The position numbers and the translations under genes are program-made. This document shows positions 36,101-45,996 of a stretch of DNA of 64,000 bases, piece by piece (the first letter of the stretch is position 1; every line of letters starts with the position of its first letter). This DNA is from Nymphaea colorata (taxonomy: Eukaryota > Streptophyta > Magnoliopsida > Nymphaeales > Nymphaeaceae), in contig NC_045151.1 in NCBI RefSeq assembly GCF_008831285.2, forward strand, positions 1,731,544 to 1,795,543. Reading direction: 5' to 3'. A model generated the notes under the pieces. That model was not told the origin of the DNA. It did no database searches and saw nothing but the letters and a program-made list of their open reading frames with translations.

Positions 36101-36305
36101 TCGATTTCTTAACGCCTGAAGCATCAGTAGCTCCTGCTTTCCGGTCGGTCATGTTTTCTGATTTCCCATTTGGACGTTTGATGGCCGAACTTCCTTGTCC
36201 ACCTTCCATCTCCATAACTTTCCCATTGCCTGAGACGTTACCATTGATGCCGCTCGTGTGATTCACCTTCATTTCAGAATCTGACACAGCGTCGTCAACC
36301 TCCAT
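26994..36305 (-). CDS. WVD2-like (WDL) microtubule-associated protein with TPX2 domain, seven coding exons
   Basis: Plant WVD2/WDL proteins bind and bundle cortical microtubules and affect anisotropic growth. I reconstruct coding exons on the minus strand at 36305-36090, 35274-35213, 35091-35017, 34229-34130, 32594-32523, 32433-32323 and 27341-26994. All junctions are GT...AG, reading phase is kept, and the total is 984 nt (327 aa). Exon 1 is an acidic, low-complexity N-terminus ([14 protein letters not shown]). Exons 4 to 6 give the TPX2_importin-type core: [16 protein letters not shown], then [15 protein letters not shown] (the KLEEK signature), then an [13 protein letters not shown] helix and [17 protein letters not shown]. 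Exon 7 holds the basic tail [15 protein letters not shown] and an acidic C-terminus. Introns are long (about 0.8, 0.12, 0.8, 1.5, 0.09 and 5.0 kb). The internal exons are too short to be found as open frames. The family is firm; the exact paralogue is not. The first exon start is supported by the only suitable ATG. Confidence 0.88.
27348..32322 (-). other. Large last intron of the WVD2-like gene
   Basis: About 5 kb without another exon that I can recognise; it contains one short family D element (28400-28613) and a GAGAGA run near 29305-29325. Otherwise it is AT-rich unique-looking sequence. Confidence 0.6.
28400..28613. mobile_element. Family D hAT-like short element (copy D1), intronic
   Basis: 214 bp with ends CAGCGGCAGAGCCGG and, on the other strand, CAGGGACAGAGCCAG. 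The flanks GTTAACTT (28392-28399) and GATAAATT (28614-28621) agree at 6 of 8 positions. The interior is AT-rich and non-coding. It lies in the last intron of the WVD2-like gene. Confidence 0.65.
32663..32711. repeat. (TC)n microsatellite in a WVD2-like intron
   Basis: About 24 uninterrupted TC units, about 70 bp upstream (on the gene strand) of the exon at 32594. Confidence 0.95.
33101..33169. repeat. (TA)n microsatellite in a WVD2-like intron
   Basis: More than 30 TA units preceded by a TGTGTGTG run, followed from about 33185 to 33535 by an extreme T-rich block (CATTTTTTTCGTTCTTTTC and similar). Confidence 0.95.
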
Positions 36306-37135
36306 TGATGATATCCTTCCCCTTTAGCACTAGCAATCCAAGAAGGTCCCCTTATCTACAGTAAAACAACCAATATTCCCACGTCACAAACAGTAATATA
36401 GTAAAAACACGCACAGCAGGCGAAGATCGAAGCAATTCTACAAAAGAAAGGAGAAGGGAACAAGGCTGAGGTATAATTACAAATCGAAGCACACATCTAG
36501 ACCAGACTCGAGAATGGTGAATCCAGAGGTCACTGTGCACAACAAGAAGAGCATTTAGTCCTAAAACGTCAATTTGAACAAAGCCATTATCCCAATGAAA
36601 CTACGTCGGGAAGTGAACACAGAGAATAAGATAAGACAATTCTTCCATATTCCGAAATTCCCGAGGAATCACAAGCTCAGATGAAGATTCTAGGTTAAAT
36701 GAAAATAGGGGGCCGGGATCACCAAAGGGAGATCTGTGAGAAATGCAGCAGGAAAGAAAATACCAATGAGGAAATTTCAAACAAAAAGAAAGAAGACCAA
36801 GGTCATTTACAGGAAAATGAATATCAGCTCTCGAGAAAAATCATCAAAAACAAAATAAAACCAGAGAGAGAGAGGGGGACACCTTGATCAACAGGAAAGG
36901 GCCTCTAAGTAGCTGGTTCGAATCCTCAGAAAGCAATCGTCCTCCTTCCCTCTCTCCGGTTGGAAGAATCGAGCCGAATCAATGGCAGGATTTAGAAAAA
37001 AAAAAGGGGGGTGGAGAAATGCGGAAGCCAATAAACAAATGATCAAACAATCAGAGAAGAAACGAAGGATCCTTCAAAAGCATCACTAAAACGAGGCCTC
37101 CAAGAGAGGGAGAGACCGACGGTGCCTGATGCGAT
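36306..37135 (-). promoter_or_regulatory. Probable 5' leader and promoter of the WVD2-like gene
   Basis: No coding sequence. On the minus strand, pyrimidine-rich tracts near 36860-36880 and 36995-37010 and a possible donor (CAAGGTGTCC) near 36890 suggest a 5' UTR exon and a leader intron, but I cannot fix either boundary. Confidence 0.3.
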
Positions 37136-38152
37136 TTTTCTTTCTCCTTCCCCGCCCTTCCCCTTTTTTTTTCTTTATTCAATTTACCAACGGAATTTTT
37201 CTTTCGAGAATTTTTATTTAAGGCCCAATATTTAACCGAAACCTTAAAATCGAAACTTTCTTTTCTACTATTTCCTAGACAAGCCTCACGAAGTCCACTC
37301 AGAAAGAAAGACGAGTTTTCACATAATGTCACGTTGGAACTGAAGAAAAAATTACGTTTTTCTACGTCGTCTTTTCCAATAGCAAAATTTTTGGCCACTT
37401 TCTACGTTCAAATTATAGAGAGTGAGGGGCTTTTTAGTAAAAGTTGAAAAAGTTTACAAGGAGATAGAATACAGGTGGTTTTTGGAAAACAATTATGAAA
37501 GAAGTTTTAGAAAATGGAAGAATTACCGAATTGCACCGGAAAATGCGGGCCGCAATCCACTGGCAACCTCTCTTTGAAATGGATGGGTATTTGTTGGTAG
37601 TAAGCTGGCGCCCTCTAGCCTCCCGCTCCAGGGGCCAGACCGTCTTTTTGGATCTTCTGTGGGGGTAATACTGGGAAATGTTCTAAAAATGAAAAATCGA
37701 TTGAAAAAACAGTTGCATGGTTTCTGTATCGGGATTTCCGAGGGCCACCTGAAAGAAACAAAAAAAAAAAAAAAAAAAAAACTTTGTTTTTTTCGGGGTA
37801 AAAGAGCATGGCGATAATGCCTACCACGTATTCTGACCATGTTTTTATTCCCTTGTTTAACGCTACATACTAAAATATATTTTTTGGCTTCAATTTTTTA
37901 GTATGTTTGTAGTTTATATATATATATATATATATAAAAGAAAATTGTATGGTAATTCTAGTTTTTTTTAAATCACCCACTCAATTTAATTTGCACTTCT
38001 CATCTAATATGATGGAAAGAGAAAATATGATCAATATTTTCTTCATCTAATATTATTTTACACTTTTTTTTCTTGTCTTTATTTCATTATCCATCTGTTT
38101 TAGATAAACAGCGTTGGTAAGATGGTTTAGTGACTTTAAATGATATCATCTA

Positions 38153-38193
<41 letters not shown>

Positions 38194-38374
38194 TATGTGT
38201 GTGTGTATGTATGTAGAGAAAAGTCCAACATTGTATTTTCCTTACCTGCTGCCCACTAATACATGCTTTCATGTGTGAAGTCAATTTATATTTTATTCAC
38301 TTATATTGATACAAACTAATGAAAAAAAGATTAACCCAAAATTGTATAATCAAATTGTGCTTCTACAATCTGGC
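37136..38374. other. Intergenic DNA with simple repeats
   Basis: Contains an A run at about 37759-37780, a (TA)n stretch at 37917-37936, and (TC)n at about 38152-38191 followed by TGTGTGTATGTATG. No gene seen. Confidence 0.5.
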
Positions 38375-38865
38375 TAGGGTTGTTCATAAGCGAGTTGGAG
38401 CAGAGTTGAGTCAGCTCGAACTTCACTAGTGTGCCTTGAAAGGAGCTCGAACTTGGCTTGAGCTTGACTCGAGTTGGATTTCATTAGCTCGACTCGGCTT
38501 AAGTTCTTAAAACTCAAACTCGGCTCGAGCCGAAGATTGGCTTGAGCGGAGCCAAGCATTTCATTAAATAATATTTTTTTAAAAAAGAAGAGGCAACATA
38601 TAGACTTGAACATGGAACCTCCCACATTATACATACTATATACCCATTTGAACAATCTACATTTTTTGATAATTTTATGAGAAGTATTTTATATATTTTT
38701 TTTTATCGAGCATAACCTAGTTTAACCGAACTTGATTCATTTAGGTTGTCGAGTTCATTTCTTAACTCGAACGTGACTCGTTTAATAAACGAGTCGAGTT
38801 TAAGTCAAGTTTATCGAGATAGTTCAAGCCGAGCTCGAATTAGCTCGACTCATTGAACAGCCCTA
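38375..38865. mobile_element. Family A hAT-like non-autonomous element (copy A2)
   Basis: 491 bp. The left end TAGGGTTGTTCA and the reverse complement of the right end, TAGGGCTGTTCA, match at 11 of 12 positions. The flanks AATCTGGC (38367-38374) and AATCTAGC (38866-38873) match at 7 of 8. Both arms are crowded with AGCTCGAGTTGG/GAGTCGAGTTTAAG-type words; the centre is AT-rich. No coding potential. Best-preserved copy of family A. Confidence 0.85.
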
Positions 38866-38873
38866 AATCTAGC

Positions 38874-40025
38874 AATCTTTACATTACACTTGCCACTTCA
38901 AATGGAGCTCGGAACGAGTTTAAGCTCAACTAGTTATATTAATCCAACGATTGACCAGAAAACCGGAAAAACCATCTTCATGACACAAAAAAATTAGTAA
39001 ATAGAGATTGAACACGACTTGGTTTCAGTTCGCTTCTCAGCTTTTCTGAGGTGGACTGGGAGCAGGGGCGTAGCCACATTTGGACTTGTGTGGGCAGTTG
39101 CCCACAGAGTCCCATAAATTGTGTCTATACACATATTGGATCGTCTCATAGAATTTATTTATTTGTATATTGATGCCCTTTATTTATACGTCACGCCTGT
39201 CATTCATTTTACTATTAGTAATCTGATTTTTTTGAAAGGCTTAAAATTTTGTTACTTTTTGTAAGTGCTAGGGGGTGCCAAGATTGAAGCACATTCATTC
39301 CTAGGAGACATGAAATTGAATATGGATTCAGAATTAGATTTAATTTTTCATAAATAATATGATATGACAGCTTAACTTTCTACATATTTCATAAATTTTA
39401 ACTGGGGCCAAATTAAAATTTTTGAAAATATTAACCAGTAAATTTTTATTTTTCAAAATTAAAAAGAAGACTATGCCCCTGCCTGCCACTTGTTTGGCCT
39501 CCATTGGCAAGAGGCTTGAAAAGGCTGCAGCTTCCAACCGTTGCCCACCATATGATTGATATGTAAATAATAAAAGACTGAAATCTTAATTTTTTTTATT
39601 TTGTTAATATAAAAATTACTTAAATTCACCGACATAGGCCTGTGCATTTTGGCTTGTATAGCCAGATATGTCATATCATTTGGAAAAATGAGACCTACTA
39701 AGCCCAAACTGATATTGACAACATCAGGTAATATACTCTTTCACAACATAATCTAGTTTCATCATTCTGCAGATTTATTCATTCTCAAGCCCTTGATGGA
39801 GGAGAAGCTCTAAAAGTAAATAAATCAAAGCAGGATGTAAGATGGAAAGTATAGACACAAGCTAGAACATTAAAAATATATGACTTGCATTTTAGTATGT
39901 ATATATGAGTCTTGGATGTTGACTCTAGAGTTACAAGATATCAAACAATCGCCAGTTTTTTTTTTTTTTAATACTCTTTTTTTACCTCTCCATAATTGAG
40001 GGGCAGAGAGAAGGGGGAGACACAC

Positions 40026-40081
<56 letters not shown>

Positions 40082-41129
40082 GTCCATTTGGCCTTCATAA
40101 CAGCACAAGATCAAACACTGGTAAATCGGCCACATTAAGATTGCCATATGAAGAGGTTCATTTGATACATGATTTCAATTGAGGACATGACTACAACACG
40201 CCACCCAACCCAAGTTTTTTTTTTTTTTTGTAGTTGGAACCAAAATTGCTAAGGGACGGGTTGAAATCCGTTGAACCAAGATCCTGAGCTTGGGTCTTCA
40301 AAGTGGTATTAGAGTACAATTCAACACTTGGATCTGAAGTCCCACACAGTGATGCATAGTGATGCATGTGTCTTAAGGAGAATTTATTGTAACACCCCAA
40401 AAGTTTAGTCTCATAAGAAAGAGAAAGAAGGAAGAGATCGAGCATTTTAATGAAGATCTTCATATTTTGAACTTAACATTTTGTTACTGAATTTGGATCA
40501 GACAGGGCGAGACATGATTTTGACGAATAATTGCGTTGGACCTTAAATTCATTCAGTATGCCATAACAAGATATCACTTACCAATTTACATCCCTAAATA
40601 TTGTCCTCTACTAATGTTTAATATAATCGCTCCTTCTATTGAATATATGCATTCAATAAAAGGAGAGAAAAACATAATTTTGTTGCGCATGCTATATTTG
40701 GTAGAAGTTACGTGTGTGGGTGTGTGTATACGTGCTGAACCATAATACATAACTTTCTGTTGTTTATAAAATTTAATATTCTTAAACTATAAAATTTGAT
40801 CTACTTATTTAGACGTTATACAAGGAGATTAGCTTGTGACAACTAATATTTATTGTCCAAATGTTATCTGATCATGTAAATAGATGTAGTGCTGGAGTCA
40901 CATATTGGCTGATATGTATAGTTGCCCACGCCAGCCCCAACATTTTTCTTTATTTGCATACATATGCCTCTAAATATTAGTAATCATAAGAGATTGTTGG
41001 GAGAGGTCACATTTTAACAAACACCACCTAAAAGTTTTTGACGTATTAATAGTGCCCATCAGCTTCTACAATTTTGAAATCCATTTAGTAAAGTTGACGG
41101 TTAAAACAAAAAAATAACTCAGTGACACT
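38874..41129. other. Intergenic DNA with simple repeats and a possible LTR relic
   Basis: Contains a CAGGGGCGTAGCCA phrase at about 39063 and its near reverse complement at about 39474 (family D-like ends without matching flanks). A (GA)n run lies at about 40034-40076 and a T run at about 40214-40230. At 40300-40500 the phrases GTGGTATTAGAGT and TGTAACACCCCAAAAG resemble the primer site and LTR start of old plant LTR elements; I cannot define an element. No gene seen. Confidence 0.35.
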
Positions 41130-41344
41130 TAGGGGTGAACAACAAGTCGAGCTACTCTAACTTGACTTGTTAAAGCTCGGCTCGTAAACGAGTACAAGCC
41201 GAGTCATTTGCTTAACGAGTCGAGCTCGAGTTCATGAGTTGACTCGTTTAAATAATTGATTTGAGTTCGAACTCAACAAGTAACTGCCGAGTCGAGCTCG
41301 GGCATTAATCGAGTTTGTCGAGCCTTAATCAAGTTGATATATTC
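41130..41344. repeat. Family A left-end fragment
   Basis: Starts TAGGGGTGAACAACAAG, as in the other family A copies, and continues with dense GAGTCGAGCTCGAG words. No right end with a matching 8-bp flank was found; it runs into the tandem duplication that follows. Confidence 0.55.
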
Positions 41345-42202
41345 AAACGAGTTTACAAGTTTGTCAAGCCTTAATCGAGTCGAGCTCGAGCTCAACACGT
41401 AACGATGAATATCAATTCTATTCAAACGAGTTTGTCGATTTCACGGCAGATAATAATGTCAATAGAACAAATTCGAATTGGAATTACCTAAATAACATCC
41501 ATTTTTTAGGATATACTCATTCAAACACAAACAAAGAAATGTTGTGTTTGAATCCAAATCTAAAATCTGATTTCACAATCCGAATCTGATATGAATATAG
41601 TTTTCACATTCATGTCTGAATTCGAATCTAAATTTGTCATTTCTTAAATCTGAATCCTATCTCATTTCTTAATCAGATATTAACTTTTTTTTTATATCCT
41701 AGGGATCAATCTGTTTATCCGAACAAGATATTTTGACATCCTTGATATTGAAACACTTAAAGGCCCACTACATATTTCTGCAAGAAAGCAAATCAAATGA
41801 AGTATGCCAGGGCGTTTAGCAACATGAACATTAACATATTGTTTCATTAGTTCACCACAATCTGAGGATAGATTTATGAAACACTGCATTTTAGTGTACA
41901 TGAATCTATTTAATCTTTGGAATAGATTTATGAAACTCAGTGTTAGTATTTTGTATTCATATAAAAGGAACAAGTGATGCCCTGGGACTAATAAAAAGTG
42001 GGGGGTGTTTTTAAACATTTGAGAACATGCTCTTGCATAAGCCTAGGCCCGAAAAGAACCAGTAATGTATCGAGCCAACCCGGGTCAGCTTGATGGGATC
42101 TGATTCAACTCGATTATTTTTTATATTATTTTTTTAAAATAATGATATATATTTTATTGTAAAAAATATGTTTTATATTCACAAAATGTTTATTTTATAT
42201 TT
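41345..42202. repeat. Direct duplication, unit 1 (period 858 bp)
   Basis: Matches the following unit over almost its whole length with roughly 10% divergence. It contains family A words, a family C-like stretch (AATGTCAATAG...GATATTTTGACATCC), a shared AT-rich part, and the left half of a family B element (TAGGCCCGAAAAG). No gene. Confidence 0.85.
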
Positions 42203-43060
42203 AAACGAGTTTATGAGTTTGTCAAACCTTAATCGAGTCGAGCTCAACACGTAACAATTAATATCAATTCTATTCAAACGAGTTTGTCGATTTCACGGCA
42301 GATAGTGATGTCAATAGAATAGATTTGAATTAGAATGACCTAAATAGCATCCATTTTTTAGGATATACTGATTCAAACACAAACAAAGAAATGTTGTGTT
42401 TGAATCCAAATCTAAAATCTGATTTCACAATCATGAATCTAGTTTTCACATTCATGTCTGAATTCGAATCTAAATTTGTCATTTCTTAAATCTAAATCCT
42501 ATCTGATTTCTTAATCAGATATTAATTTTTTTATATATATCCTAGTTTTTCTGAACGGATCAGTCTGTTTATTCGAATAAGATATTCTGACACCCTTGAT
42601 GTTGAAACACTTAAAGGCCTACTACATATTTCTGCAAGAAAGCAAATCAGATAAAGTATGCCAGGGTGTTCAGCAACATGAACACAAACATATTGTTTCA
42701 TGAATTCACTACAATCTTTAGGATAGATTTATGAAACATTGCATTCTAGTGTACATGAATCTATTTAATCTTTATGATAGATTTATGAAACTCTAGTGTT
42801 CTTATTTTGTATTCATATAAAAGGAACAAGTGATGCCCCGGGACCAATAAAAAGTGGGGGGTGTTTTTAAACATTTGAGAACATGCTCTTGCATAAGCTT
42901 AGGCCCGAAAAAACCAGTAATGTATCGGGCCAACCGGGGTCAGCTTGATGGAATCTGATTCGACTCGATTAATTTTTTATATTATTTTTATTAAATAATG
43001 ATATATATTTTATTATAAAAAATATGTTTTATATTCACAAAATGTTTATTTTATATTTAA
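42203..43060. repeat. Direct duplication, unit 2 (period 858 bp)
   Basis: Second copy of the preceding unit, diverged by substitutions and small indels. Its 3' end falls inside the family B element at 42895-43149, which is complete only here. Confidence 0.85.
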
Positions 43061-43149
43061 AAAATATTTTTTATTTTAACCAAGAACTCAGGATTTAGGC
43101 ATTGGACCGGGTGTAGGCTCGAGTTTCAAGCATCGGGCCAGGCCTACAG
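42895..43149. mobile_element. Family B hAT-like short element (copy B4)
   Basis: 255 bp between perfect 8-bp direct repeats TCTTGCAT (42887-42894 and 43150-43157). The ends are only partly inverted (AAGCTTAGGCC versus CTGTAGGCC on the other strand). The interior has GGGCCAACC and CGGGCCAGGCC words and an AT-rich core. The flank match is strong; the exact termini are less certain. Confidence 0.6.
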
Positions 43150-43264
43150 TCTTGCATGCTGCCTTACCATAAATGACACTATATAAGCCTTCCGCATGGA
43201 TGTAGGTTCCTCGTCGGAATGCAACCACCTAATTGATCTTGCCTTCTCCAACTTCTTCTTCTTT

Positions 43265-43500
43265 GCTCAAAACTTACAGTGGAAATGATTCTGTTGTTGT
43301 TGGGAATGGACAAAAATTACATACTTCACATGTTGGGGATGGAAGAATCCATTATAAACCGAACCCACTTGCATTAAAGGATGTTCTATACCTTCCTGAA
43401 ATGAAGCTCGATCTTTTGTCAGTTACCAAACTTACATCCCATTTTCCATACGAATTTGTATTTACTTCTTCTAGTTGTCACATCAAAGGATCAGAGGAGC
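43265..43500 (+). pseudogene. Copia polyprotein fragment (protease to pre-integrase region)
   Basis: The plus-strand frame contains DSVVVGNGQKLHTSHVGDG and then LALKDVLYLPEMKLDLLSV, a pattern typical of the segment between copia protease and integrase. The upstream DSG motif and everything downstream are missing, and no LTR is nearby. A relic of an element different from the one at 19.6-25.0 kb. Confidence 0.75.
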
Positions 43501-43573
43501 GGGAAGGTGATGGTCAAGGGAAGTCAGCGGGGAAGTCTCTACACCATGAACAATGACGGGTCTTCTGTATCTA

Positions 43574-43608
<35 letters not shown>

Positions 43609-44704
43609 TTGTAAGGTCTTCACATCAAAAGAATTTGGAATATGTTTTTGGACAAAAGGAAAAAAGAGAAAACTTAAGGATCGCATGATTTATTATATAA
43701 TATATATATGTATTATATATATATATAATACAGTGTTTGCTAGATGTCAGATCACTTGGTAAGGGATAAAAGCCAGGCTTCATAAATTTATATTAAAAAC
43801 TATTTTAATCAAAATGTGAACCTTCTAATGTGTTTGCTAAATTAATACAAATCGTGCTTTAGTTCATGTCATTTTTGTAAAACTAAATTTTTCCACAATC
43901 AAAATTTTGATGTTACAAGAGCCATTCATTTTTTATTATTAAAAAACATTATTTAAGTAATAGAATGACTAACTTAATACATGTTTCTCACCAAACCACT
44001 CTAAAGATCATGTCTATAAGTTGAGATTACAAAAAAATATTTTAATAATACAATAAAGTCAAACACATAATAAAATGGTTGAGGAGCACTAATACATAAT
44101 GTAAACGGCTGCTTAAATTGCCTCAATCAAGTTCAAGTAATGGATCATTGAAGAAAAGTATTATTTGAATTAATCAATTGGTAGAAAGCATCTCATTCTT
44201 TTATCTCATTTTGGTAAGAATTTCTGGTTATTGTTAGCATAAGCAACTGGTCACAGCGAGCCCTCAGTTCGCTTCTTTGGTTGGAGAGAAGTAAGAAAAG
44301 GGTTCAGTGACAAATCATATTCTACAATTTGGCAAAGCCATGTTTGGCGAAGTTTTTCATGTTTAGGTTTTGGATTAGACTAATTTGTTGCAAGGGAAAG
44401 CTAAAAATCAACGATGATAAGTCTTGATGCTTCGCCCAACTCTTGCATGTCTTCTTCATCAAATTCCCATTCTCAAAGGAAATTGGAAAAACAAGTTACT
44501 ACTTGTATGTGAATAATCGCTGGCCCAATATGAAAGGGTTCAAGATTGAAGATGACTTTCCGTTTGATTAATGAGACTTTGGTACTCATTAATGTACCCT
44601 TCGTTTCCCAAAAAAAAAAAAGAATTTGGCTAGTGATTAGATGTGGTCGCCTTAAGTTACTTCATAACTTCAATGAATGAATTCAACACATATATGTTTC
44701 CGAC
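43501..44704. other. Intergenic DNA with AT microsatellites
   Basis: (TA)n at 43574-43604 and another AT-rich run at 43692-43732; otherwise nothing recognised. Confidence 0.5.
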
Positions 44705-44997
44705 TAAGGCTGGGTGTCCAGTCTAGTACCCAATGGGTAGCAGGTACCTGGCCCCCTTGAGCCCGAGTTTGCGCTAAAAAAAAAGGAACAGAGTCAGCCC
44801 AATAAGTTATCAGGTTGGCCTACCTGGGCCTGACTAAGTCCGGTTCGATTCGATAAAAAATTTTAATACATATTATATTAAATTTTATATATAATTATAA
44901 TATGTTATTATGATTAATTATATTTATATATTATTTTATATTAAAAATATATGTTTTTTAATCTAATCGGGCCGGGCTGGGCCGATGCCCAGGCTTA
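44705..44997. mobile_element. Family B hAT-like short element (copy B3)
   Basis: 293 bp; left end TAAGGCTGGGTGTC and right end (reverse complement) TAAGCCTGGGCATC match at 11 of 14 positions. Arms carry GGGCCGGGCTGGGCC-type words around a very AT-rich core. The flanks TTTCCGAC and TCTCCAAG agree at only 5 of 8 positions. Confidence 0.6.
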
Positions 44998-45112
44998 TCT
45001 CCAAGCCGTTTTTAAAATCTTTATGAATTAACTCGTTTCTGAGTTTGGCCATAAATTTGGATTCAAACGAAAGAAATGGTTAAAATATCTCCCCTGTTTG
45101 ATCGATTCTCTT

Positions 45113-45198
45113 GTTTGCCAAAATCTAAGAGGTATGGTTAATTGACGCCACTTGTGTTTGCCAAAATCTAAGAGGTATGGTTAATTGACGCCACTTGT
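45113..45198. repeat. 43-bp perfect tandem duplication
   Basis: The unit GTTTGCCAAAATCTAAGAGG plus 23 further bases occurs twice (45113-45155 and 45156-45198) with no difference that I can see. It ends within the left target repeat of the next element. Confidence 0.9.
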
Positions 45199-45201
45199 AT
45201 G

Positions 45202-45392
45202 TAGTGGCGGAGCAAAAAATTTTTAGTTATGGGGCACTATGTACTAATTAGTACCTTGGGCTGTCCTGGGCTGACGTGGGTAGGCGCTCACGCCAACCCC
45301 ACGCTGGCTGAGTACAAGGGGCAAAAACGTGGAGCTATCTTGGGCTGGCATGGGCATGCGCCCACGCCAGCCCCACGCTGGCTCCGCTACTG
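45202..45392. mobile_element. Family D hAT-like short element (copy D2)
   Basis: 191 bp with ends TAGTGGCGGAGC and, on the other strand, CAGTAGCGGAGC. The flanks CTTGTATG (45194-45201) and CTCGTATG (45393-45400) match at 7 of 8. Unlike other D copies, its interior has GC-rich CCCACGCCAGCCCCACGC-type words, repeated twice. Confidence 0.75.
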
Positions 45393-45800
45393 CTCGTATG
45401 TGCTAGTTTCTTCTCTTGAGTACTTTTTAATGATCATGAAAAGGTGAAAAAAATGTCTACCCTTTTCATAGAATATATAACTAAGGATAGGAATTTTTTG
45501 TCGCAAGGGCAGGAGATGAAACATAATTTTTCAAATTTTTTATATGGGTTAAACTAAAAATTTTAAAATTTATCAGCCATGAATCATGAGATGACAATAA
45601 TAACCTTTTCTTTTCTTTTTTTTTTTTTTCTAGTGAAATTTATCAGCCAAGTATGTGCATAATTGCTTTCAATATTCCTGAGTTGTTCATGAAAAAAGTT
45701 GTAGCTTCTTTTGCAGGTTTCTTGTGGGCAGATCATGCAGAACATACAAAGGGTCATTTGATTGCTCCGAACAGCATTTGGCCATAGAAGGGGGAGTGGC

Positions 45801-45988
45801 CAAGGGCGAAATCAGAAATTTTTCTTGAAGGGAGTTGAATTAACGTTTTTAAATTTTGATAAGGGCCAAAATATCATTTTTTTAATTTTTTATGTAGGAC
45901 AAGTGAAATTTTCTAAAATTTACATGTATGTATTTTAAAAAAAATGAAGGGGGGAGGGCCCTGCGCCGCCCTCTTGGGTCCGCCCCTC
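45801..45988. mobile_element. Family D hAT-like short element (copy D3)
   Basis: 188 bp beginning CAAGGGCGAAATC, with the reverse complement of the right end GAGGGGCGGACCC. Perfect 8-bp target duplication GGAGTGGC (45793-45800 and 45989-45996). AT-rich interior (TTTTTAATTTTTTATGTAGG). Confidence 0.8.
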
Positions 45989-45996
45989 GGAGTGGC

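Noticed and set aside
36905-36930. T-arm-like GGTTCGAATCC
   Set aside because: The bases on either side cannot pair as a T stem and there is no acceptor stem.
39063-39487. Family D-type element with CAGGGGC(G/A)TAG ends
   Set aside because: The inverted ends are convincing, but the 8-bp flanks (ACTGGGAG and CCTGCCAC) do not match, so I did not list it as an element.
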